Source: Sporosarcina psychrophila (lineage in GTDB: Bacteria > Bacillota > Bacilli > Bacillales_A > Planococcaceae). From it: a stretch of DNA of 64,000 nt. The DNA lies in the NCBI RefSeq assembly GCF_001590685.1, contig NZ_CP014616.1:2355001-2419000 (forward strand). Direction: 5' to 3'. The notes beneath the pieces are model-generated. The model did no database searches. It was not told the origin of the DNA and saw only the letters and a list, made by a program, of their open reading frames with translations. The position numbers and the translations under genes are program-made. Numbering within the stretch: the stretch's first letter is position 1; each line of letters opens with the position of its first letter. Positions 58,019-64,000 of the stretch are shown one piece after another.

Positions 58019-59203
58019 TTAAGCCTCAGTATTTTCAATAATAATGGCAATACCTTGTCCACCACCGATACAAAGTGAAGCTAGACCATACTTAGCTCCT
58101 CTTTTCTTTAACTCTAAAGCTAATGAATATGTAATACGGGTCCCGCTTGAGCCGACCGGATGGCCTAGAGCAATAGCACCTCCATTAACATTAACTTTAC
58201 TCGCATCAAGTCCTAATTCTTTAATTACCGCTAAAGACTGAGCTGCAAAAGCTTCATTTAGCTCAAATAAATCAATATCTTCAAGTGTTAAACCTGCTTT
58301 TTCTAAAGCTTTTTTGCTAGCTGGTACAGGACCAATTCCCATAATATTAGGATCTACCCCTGCAACGCCCCACGAGACAATTTTCGCAAGCGGTTTTATA
58401 TTATGTTCGTATATATATTCCTCAGATGCCAATAATACAGCAGCCGCCCCATCGTTAATTCCACTAGCATTACCTGGCGTGACAGTTCCCTCCTTCTTAA
58501 AAGCAGGCATCAACTTGGCTAAACCTTCTACAGATGTGCCTTCACGAATATGCTCATCCCTATCAAAGATGATTTCCTCACCTTTTCTACCTTTTAATCT
58601 AACCGGGACGATTTCTTCTGCAAAACGACCACTATTTCTTGCAGCAATTGCCTTGTTTTGTGAATCTACGGAAAATTGATCCTGTTCTTCACGCGAAATC
58701 GAATATTTTGTTGCTAGGTTCTCAGCCGTCATTCCCATTCCACATCCAACATGATTATCTGTTAACGTCTCCCATAACATGTCCTCAACAATTGGCGCCT
58801 TGTTTGGTGATCCAAAACGTGTACTTCTTAATACATGTGGGGATAAGCTCATATTTTCTGTCCCACCCGCTACGATTACATTTGCATCCCCTAAAGCAAT
58901 GGACTGTGCCCCAGATACAATCGACTGTAAACCTGATCCGCAAAGTCGATTTAATGTTAATGCCGAAGATATCTCTTTTAAACCACTTTTTAAGCCAATA
59001 TGTCGAGCCAAATACGCTGAATTTTTATTCGTTTGAATGATGTTACCAAATATAATTTCATCAATATCCGTAACTGGAATACTACTTCGCTTAATCGCCT
59101 GTGTTGTTGCGATCACTCCTAAATCGACTTCGCTAATATCCTTTAAAGATCCTCCAAAGGTACCAAATGCAGTTCTTGCACCATCAATAATATAAGTATT
59201 CAT
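58019..59203 (-). CDS. Acetyl-CoA C-acetyltransferase (thiolase)
   Basis: A 394-residue thiolase. The acylated Cys88 is in LCGSGLQSI, the histidine in GGAIALGHPVGSSG, and the second cysteine in SLCIGGGQG; all residues for thiolysis are present. It converts acetoacetyl-CoA and CoA to two acetyl-CoA, the last step of ketone-body use. GGAGGAAG precedes the ATG, which overlaps the stop of the dehydrogenase gene (ATGA). It is the final gene of the CoA-transferase operon. Confidence 0.94.
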   Translation of the reverse strand: MNTYIIDGARTAFGTFGGSLKDISEVDLGVIATTQAIKRSSIPVTDIDEIIFGNIIQTNKNSAYLARHIGLKSGLKEISSALTLNRLCGSGLQSIVSGAQSIALGDANVIVAGGTENMSLSPHVLRSTRFGSPNKAPIVEDMLWETLTDNHVGCGMGMTAENLATKYSISREEQDQFSVDSQNKAIAARNSGRFAEEIVPVRLKGRKGEEIIFDRDEHIREGTSVEGLAKLMPAFKKEGTVTPGNASGINDGAAAVLLASEEYIYEHNIKPLAKIVSWGVAGVDPNIMGIGPVPASKKALEKAGLTLEDIDLFELNEAFAAQSLAVIKELGLDASKVNVNGGAIALGHPVGSSGTRITYSLALELKKRGAKYGLASLCIGGGQGIAIIIENTEA

Positions 59204-60165
59204 TTATTAGCTTCCTCCTTTTTCTTTTTTAAACTTGGATAGGTACTTAGTAAATGTTTAATTAAGTCCGTATCACGTTCAATAACATAACCATCAAGGC
59301 CCTTGCCTGGATAGTTGTAAAATCCTTGTCCAGACTTCACACCAAATGCACCTGCCTCAATTCGATCATCAATAATTTTGTAACTTCGGTCACTCGATTC
59401 AATTTTGGACTGTAATTCGAGAATGGTTATGTTCCAAATATCTAGCCCACCAAAATCCATAATTTTCATTAAACCACTAGAAGAAAATCTAAAACCAGGA
59501 CCGGCGAAAATAGCTGTATCGAGATCTTTTTCACTGACCACGCCATCTTCAACTAAGGAAAGTGCCTCTCTTGCAAGTGCTATCTGAATCCGATTAGCAA
59601 CAAGGCCAGCTACTTCTTTTTTAACTTCAATCGTTACTTTATTATTCACTTCTAAAAAATCTTTTACTTCATTAAATACCTTATCATCTGTCTCTTCAGT
59701 TCTTAAAAGTTCTACAAGAGGAACGATATGGGCTGGATTGAAAAAGTGTGTCAACATTACTCTATCTTTGTGCTTCTCAACATTCACAGTAATTTCTGAA
59801 AGTCGTAAACTCGACGTGTTAGAAGCTAGAATTGTTTGTTCCCCGCAAATAACATCTAATTCTTGAAAGATCCTTTGTTTCAATGCTAAATTTTCTGAAA
59901 TACTTTCGATGATGAAATCACGGTCTGCCAAATCATTTAATTTTGTTGTAAATGTTATATTGGACATAACTTCTTCGACACTTATAGGAATGTTATATCC
60001 CTCTTCACGAAATATTTTTAAGTAAATAACGAATTTCCCCTTCGCAATATCAAGCGCTTCTTCAGATAGATCACATAACATCGTCTTCGTTCCATTAAGT
60101 GCAAATTGAAAAGCAATCCCAAAACCCATCGTACCAGCGCCAAGAATTCCAACTTGTTTAATCAA
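59200..60165 (-). CDS. 3-hydroxyacyl-CoA dehydrogenase
   Basis: A 321-residue NAD-dependent dehydrogenase. The Rossmann loop is GILGAGTMGFGIA, the catalytic His is in THFFNPAHIVPLVE, and ANRIQIALAREALSLVEDGV opens the C-terminal domain. It oxidises 3-hydroxybutyryl-CoA or related esters to 3-oxoacyl-CoA. Relatives include L-carnitine dehydrogenase, which cannot be excluded from sequence alone, but the thiolase and CoA-transferase partners favour the CoA-ester role. TTG start after AAAGGG. It overlaps the thiolase gene by four bases. Confidence 0.9.
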   Translation of the reverse strand: MIKQVGILGAGTMGFGIAFQFALNGTKTMLCDLSEEALDIAKGKFVIYLKIFREEGYNIPISVEEVMSNITFTTKLNDLADRDFIIESISENLALKQRIFQELDVICGEQTILASNTSSLRLSEITVNVEKHKDRVMLTHFFNPAHIVPLVELLRTEETDDKVFNEVKDFLEVNNKVTIEVKKEVAGLVANRIQIALAREALSLVEDGVVSEKDLDTAIFAGPGFRFSSSGLMKIMDFGGLDIWNITILELQSKIESSDRSYKIIDDRIEAGAFGVKSGQGFYNYPGKGLDGYVIERDTDLIKHLLSTYPSLKKKKEEANK

Positions 60166-60217
60166 AACGTTTCACCCTTTCCTACTGAATAGAACTTAAT
60201 CTCAATAACCAAGCTTT

Positions 60218-60871
60218 CTATCGTTCTAGTACCTTGTCCTTCAAATACGTTAATTCGAAGCCCACTTTCTCACTTAATGCTTCAATAGTGATATCTTCAA
60301 GTATTTCAACCACTTTAACACCATTTTCAGTAAATTTAAAAACAGCATATTCAGAAACTAATAAGTCTACCCGCCTTATACCACTTGTGTTATATGTTAG
60401 ATTTTTGACGAGCTTAGATTCTCCATGTTTGTTAAATAATGTTGCCGCGACAATGACTTTCTTAGCTCCTATTAATAAATCCATCGCCCCACCAACACCT
60501 AGAATTGGTTGATTCGGAACCGCCCAATTAGCAATTTCTCCGTTTATATCAACCTGCAACACTCCTAGTATTGCAACATCTACATGACCACCGCGAATGA
60601 GTCCAAAAGAGTCAGCACTACTAAAAAATGAAGAACCTTTTAAAATACTCACTGGCTCCTTACCTGCACTAATTAGATCTATGTCAATCTTCTCCTCTAT
60701 GGGTGAAGGCCCCATGCCTAGCAGCCCGTTCTCCGACTGTAAGTAAATCTTCCTACCTCCTAAATACTCGGTAACTAAAGTAGGTATGCCAATTCCTAAA
60801 TTTACAATTTGTCCTTCTTCTAACTCTTCTGAAATGCGTTTGGCGATTAAATACCTTTTATTTTGAATCAA
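60218..60871 (-). CDS. scoB: 3-oxoacid CoA-transferase subunit B
   Basis: A 217-residue CoA-transferase beta subunit. The catalytic glutamate is in the SENGLLGMGP motif and NLGIGIPTLVTEYL is the typical start. TTG 60871 is preferred because AAGGTGG lies 8 bases before it, although GTG 60883 is also possible. The end of subunit A overlaps this start, so the two are made in equal amounts. The pair moves CoA from succinyl-CoA or acetyl-CoA to acetoacetate or another oxo acid. Confidence 0.92.
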   Translation of the reverse strand: MIQNKRYLIAKRISEELEEGQIVNLGIGIPTLVTEYLGGRKIYLQSENGLLGMGPSPIEEKIDIDLISAGKEPVSILKGSSFFSSADSFGLIRGGHVDVAILGVLQVDINGEIANWAVPNQPILGVGGAMDLLIGAKKVIVAATLFNKHGESKLVKNLTYNTSGIRRVDLLVSEYAVFKFTENGVKVVEILEDITIEALSEKVGFELTYLKDKVLER

Positions 60872-61544
60872 CGTATGTGCCACCTTTCTTTACATATTTA
60901 CTTTCAATAATGTAATCTACATAAGCGTGTGGTGTCACAATATATTCTGGGTCTAATTCTCCAACATCGACAATCTCATCCACCTCGGCGATGACAATTT
61001 TACCAGCCGTCGCAATCATAGGATTAAAGTTTCTCGCAGTCGTGTGGTAAATTAAGTTACCTAGTTTATCTGCTTTCTTAGCTCTAACTAGTGAAACATC
61101 TCCCTTAATGGCCTTTTCAAAAATATAACGTTCTCCATCAATTTCACGCTCTTCCTTACCTTTAGCCAGCTCTGTTCCTACAGCTGTTTTTGTATAGAAT
61201 CCGCCAATGCCCGCACCGCCAGCTCTAAGCGCCTCAGCAAGTGTTCCTTGGGGTATTAATTCAATTTCTAATTCACCATTTTGCCAAGCAATTACTGCTT
61301 CTTTGTTCGTTGTAAAAAATGACCCAATCGCTTTCTTAATTTTCCCTTGCATGAATAATTTGTGTAAGCCTTGACCGTCATCTCCCAAATTGTTACTTAC
61401 AATTGTCAAATTCTTGATGTCAGTTTCCAATAACTCATCTAAAATTGTTAATGGGGTTCCCGACAAACCGAATCCGCCAACTAATAACTTATCGCCACTT
61501 TTAACTAAATCCCTTAATTCCTCTTTTTCAATTACCTTTTTCAT
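60858..61544 (-). CDS. scoA: 3-oxoacid CoA-transferase subunit A
   Basis: A 228-residue CoA-transferase alpha subunit. The glycine-rich CoA-binding start LLVGGFGLSGTP is clear, with GGAGIGGFYTKTAVGT and FNPMIATAGKIVIAEVDEIV in the usual places. AGGGGG precedes the ATG. It is the first gene of the operon scoA-scoB-dehydrogenase-thiolase, driven by the TTGACA-18-TACAAT promoter at 61680-61709. The acceptor may be acetoacetate or a related C4-C5 oxo acid. Confidence 0.92.
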   Translation of the reverse strand: MKKVIEKEELRDLVKSGDKLLVGGFGLSGTPLTILDELLETDIKNLTIVSNNLGDDGQGLHKLFMQGKIKKAIGSFFTTNKEAVIAWQNGELEIELIPQGTLAEALRAGGAGIGGFYTKTAVGTELAKGKEEREIDGERYIFEKAIKGDVSLVRAKKADKLGNLIYHTTARNFNPMIATAGKIVIAEVDEIVDVGELDPEYIVTPHAYVDYIIESKYVKKGGTYVDSK

Positions 61545-61647
61545 TTTTCATCCCCCTTGAGAAAGTGTTTTCTTGTGATTGATGATTAGTTGCTAAAGAT
61601 TCAGTTGCAATAAATAAAGTCTGTCAGTAAACAGATGCATTCTAATT

Positions 61648-61709
61648 ACTAGACTAGAGTCTAGTTGGACTGTGGTCTAATTGTACTTTAACCGGGAAGA
61701 TTCTGTCAA
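61648..61709 (-). promoter_or_regulatory. scoAB operon promoter with two TetR-type operators
   Basis: On the minus strand TTGACA (61709-61704) and TACAAT (61685-61680) are 18 bases apart. AGACCACAGTCC (61678-61667) follows at the start point, and right after it ACTAGACT and AGTCTAGT form a near-perfect 18-base palindrome (61648-61665). The -35/-10 and the first element match the GntP promoter region; the palindrome is extra here. Confidence 0.7.
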
Positions 61710-61831
61710 TATGGATTTTGATTTTTTAAAAAAATTAATCAATTTAAAGGTGTGTAATTTTAATAAATCAAAGAGAAACAGAGTTTTAAGGATTTATTAA
61801 AGAGACGAATGATAGGGCGAATAACTTTTGA

Positions 61832-61980
61832 CATAAGCATACTTCCCTCAGATTGAAGCAGGGGGCAGTCGTACAAGATATCCAAGAGCGATTAGGTCAT
61901 TCAGACATCAATATATTAATACAACAATTCACATTTACGCTAATATGACCAAAAAACATCGAAGAAAAGACCTTTTGTGA
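61832..61980 (+). pseudogene. Tyrosine recombinase, C-terminal remnant
   Basis: The plus strand reads HKHTSLRLKQGAVVQDIQER and LGHSDINILIQ, then after a one-frame shift TIHIYANMTKKHRRKDLL and TGA. This is the end of a phage/ICE-type integrase: HxxR-like region, LGHSD and the IY that carries the catalytic tyrosine. The front three quarters are missing. The rest of the surrounding 1-kb gap (61545-62541) holds the scoA promoter, the repeats below and a terminator. Confidence 0.75.
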
Positions 61981-62103
61981 GTTCAGTGAACTTACAAAAG
62001 ATCTTCTCTAAATAGCAGTTTAATATCGTATTGAAATTTGAAGAAGACATTACTCTAATTCTCACCTTACAAATCCTTACATATCAAGGGTTCAAGGTTC
62101 TTC

Positions 62104-62212
62104 TTACATCATGCCGCCCGTAAGGTGAAAGTGTGTAATATCTTTAACGATGTGTTCTAAAAGTACGGTATATCAAAGTTATAGCTAATCAGAGGTGTAA
62201 CATCTTTAACGA
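62104..62212. repeat. groEL-3'-like segment and direct repeats (possible att scar)
   Basis: On the minus strand GGGCGGCATGATGTAA (62119-62104) encodes GGMM-stop, exactly the usual end of groEL, without the rest of that gene. To its right GTGTAATATCTTTAACGA (62133-62150) recurs as GTGTAACATCTTTAACGA (62195-62212), resembling arm-type integrase sites. Together with the recombinase remnant this suggests the scar of an element that once used a groEL 3' end. The match is short. Confidence 0.4.
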
Positions 62213-62462
62213 GAATTAAGCGTTTTTCATTTGATTGCGTGAGCAAAATGTTAGCATCTATTCACACTCTCTTCCTTTGCGGAGTGTGAATAATATCAAG
62301 AGTAAAGTGAAAAAATATTTTGACAGCAACCTCTTTGCTTTGACTACATGACTTCAAAGTCGGCATAATTAAATTACTTATTTTATGAAAAACAGGTAAA
62401 AAGAATGAAAGATCAAGTTGCATTTATACTGCTTCTTAAGGTCTTTATTTTAAGTTATATAC

Positions 62463-62501
62463 AAAAACCATGCTTTAGACATCGTCTAAAGCATGGTTTT
62501 T
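62463..62501. terminator. Bidirectional terminator
   Basis: AAAAACCATGCTTTAGAC pairs with its exact complement over 18 bp around a 3-base loop, just after the DJ-1/PfpI gene end (on the minus strand). Confidence 0.85.
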
Positions 62502-62541
62502 ATTTAAACTAATATTAAACTGCTAAGTTGATTTTTTTAGC

Positions 62542-63174
62542 TCATCTACTTATTGAGTCTATTAACTGGAAAAAATATTCGGGTTTATGAGTCTTATTTA
62601 GGTTATACCATGAATGCAATGTATCTGGTGCAAATACATCTAATTTCTTCATTACTTCCATCGCAAATTCCAGAGGAGCTACCCCTGATGCAGTAACCAA
62701 ATTCTCGCCAGATACTACAGGTTCCATCTCATAAAATTTTTCTCCTTTATAATTAGGACAGACCATTTTAATATACTCTAAGTCATTACTTGTATGCTTT
62801 CTAGAATCTAGGTATCCAACATTCGCTAGTCCCTCAGTTGCACCACAAATTGCAGCAACAATAGTGCCTAGCTTTAAAGCCTCACCAATTTTTTTCAAAA
62901 TAGGTTGATGAATATCTTCTCCCCAAGTATTCCCTCCAGGTAAAATTATAAGATCCGTACTCTCAAGAGTACACTCATCAAGGGAAATATCTGGTTTTAT
63001 GCTCAGTCCTCCCATTGTAGTAATAATTTCTTTATTAGCTCCTACTGTAATTACTTTTAATGGTGCTAAATCTTTTTTGAAATATCTTCCTGAGTTTAGT
63101 TCAGCAATTAAATATCCATATTCCCAGTCCGACATTGTATTAAATACATAAAGAAAAACTTTTTTTGTTTGCAT
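62542..63174 (-). CDS. DJ-1/PfpI family protein
   Basis: A 210-residue protein with the class I glutamine-amidotransferase-like fold. The nucleophile elbow is AAICGATEGLA with the reactive cysteine, and DLIILPGGNTWGED holds the conserved acidic and glycine residues. Members include stress-response glyoxalases, chaperones and proteases. ATG 63174 is chosen because TTGGAGTG lies 7 bases before it. A WYL-domain regulator lies just upstream on the same strand, a frequent pairing, and likely controls this gene. Confidence 0.87.
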   Translation of the reverse strand: MQTKKVFLYVFNTMSDWEYGYLIAELNSGRYFKKDLAPLKVITVGANKEIITTMGGLSIKPDISLDECTLESTDLIILPGGNTWGEDIHQPILKKIGEALKLGTIVAAICGATEGLANVGYLDSRKHTSNDLEYIKMVCPNYKGEKFYEMEPVVSGENLVTASGVAPLEFAMEVMKKLDVFAPDTLHSWYNLNKTHKPEYFFQLIDSISR

Positions 63175-63246
63175 CCAATAACACTCCAATCACATTTAAT
63201 ATAGTCAAATATAACATGACTTCCCTGACACCTAGCGTCAGGGAAG

Positions 63247-64000
63247 TTAACAAATTTGATGAAATTTTATTAATTCCGACAAAACTTCAACCAGTCTTTT
63301 CTTAAGACTGATTGGCTCAATAACTCGAATAGATTTACCGTACGGTAAAAGCAAATGAGGTACATATGTATGTATCATATCTTTCTCAAGGAGAAATACT
63401 GCTTGATTTGAAGTCCACTCTTGTAAATAATGTCCTAAAAACCAATGTTGGCAAATATCACCCAATGCCCTTTTATCTCCATTAATAACCAAAGAAATAA
63501 TCCCTTCCTTATCTTCTATAGTTGGAACAAGGTTTTTCATAAAGAAGTCACGTGCTGAAAAATTTTCTGGTCGGTTAAACTTATTTTCGGTTAACATTAG
63601 ACTTTCCATTCGATCTACTCTAAAACTACGGATATCATTCCTAAGATGACAAAATCCAATCACATACCACTTATTATTCCAATAAATAATCCTGTACGGA
63701 TCCACCAATCTATACTTTGATTGCCCTTCGCCACTTTTATAGTATAGAATTTTTACAGAGTATCCGTCAGCTACGGCCTGCTCCAATTCCTTCAAAAAAG
63801 GTTCCATAGCGAGGGAACTTAATCGACTTATTACTTCAAGACTAGTTAAATGTTGATTTATCTTTGTTTCCTGCTCTTGATTCGAATATTTTCTTAGCTT
63901 TGAAATAGCCCTATTTAGTGCTTCACCTCCATAATATCCCGCTTCTTCTGCAAAAATAGCAGCGTGAAATAGCGAGGTTTGCTCCTCAAAATCAAAAAAA
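63247..64000 (-). CDS. WYL-domain transcriptional regulator (truncated by window edge)
   Basis: The frame runs open to the window end, giving at least 250 residues; its start lies beyond 64000. The WYL domain is visible as ILYYKSGEGQSKYRLVDPYR followed by YWNNKWYVIGFCHLRND and IRSFRVDRM, and the C-terminal extension closes with KKRLVEVLSELI. The N-terminal helix-turn-helix of this YafY/DeoR-like class should lie outside the window. An ATG at 63807 is internal. It is 72 bases upstream of the DJ-1/PfpI gene. Confidence 0.85.
   Translation of the reverse strand, partial: FFDFEEQTSLFHAAIFAEEAGYYGGEALNRAISKLRKYSNQEQETKINQHLTSLEVISRLSSLAMEPFLKELEQAVADGYSVKILYYKSGEGQSKYRLVDPYRIIYWNNKWYVIGFCHLRNDIRSFRVDRMESLMLTENKFNRPENFSARDFFMKNLVPTIEDKEGIISLVINGDKRALGDICQHWFLGHYLQEWTSNQAVFLLEKDMIHTYVPHLLLPYGKSIRVIEPISLKKRLVEVLSELIKFHQIC

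Noticed and set aside
62104..62160. A groEL gene fragment as a real gene
   Set aside because: Only about five codons match; the sequence before it (LEHIVKDITHFHL) is not GroEL.

Overview
The window looks like a chromosomal segment of a low-GC, endospore-forming member of the Bacillales. A Planococcaceae genus such as Sporosarcina or Lysinibacillus is my best guess, made from gene content only. Supporting signs are strong AGGAGG-type ribosome sites, many TTG and GTG starts, Gram-positive lipoproteins, a LysM-GH18 spore cortex hydrolase, a YIEGIA-type protein and a type 2 isopentenyl diphosphate isomerase. No rRNA, tRNA or CRISPR array was seen.

Layout. 1-2.5 kb: the end of parE and all of parC. 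2.8-10 kb: two MFS transporters around a Fic toxin/antitoxin pair, a gutted GNAT gene, a LysE exporter with an AraC regulator, a metallo-beta-lactamase-fold hydrolase and a MaoC-like protein. 10-20.7 kb is an accessory, decaying zone: a free-standing LAGLIDADG endonuclease, a tandem ribbon-helix-helix protein, three GNAT acetyltransferases, several broken genes, fni, a frameshifted pRiA4b ORF-3-type gene, and two near-identical type I toxin-antitoxin modules with a third remnant. 21-23.4 kb: spore-associated genes. 23.4-30 kb: a three-subunit molybdenum hydroxylase with XdhC and MocA-type maturation genes, and a YIEGIA pair between them. 30-39.6 kb: envelope proteins, an ECF sigma factor with its DUF4179 partner, an amidase, a GNAT-pentapeptide fusion and a YfkAB-type radical SAM protein. 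39.9-45.2 kb: a two-component system in one operon with a heterodimeric ABC exporter.

47-61.7 kb is a catabolic region for short-chain oxo/hydroxy acids: a GntP permease, a divergent TetR regulator, a ketopantoate-reductase-like enzyme, a fumarylacetoacetate-hydrolase-family enzyme, a Liv-type ABC importer whose permease and ATPase are fused (LivM-LivG), an SDR, a thiolase, a 3-hydroxyacyl-CoA dehydrogenase and a two-subunit 3-oxoacid CoA-transferase. The GntP gene and the CoA-transferase operon, 13 kb apart, have nearly identical promoters (TTGACA-18-TACAAT), each followed by an AGAC-N4-GTCT-like element. This points to one regulon, probably controlled by the neighbouring TetR protein. The window ends with tyrosine-recombinase debris, a short match to the expected groEL 3' end, a DJ-1/PfpI protein and a truncated WYL regulator.
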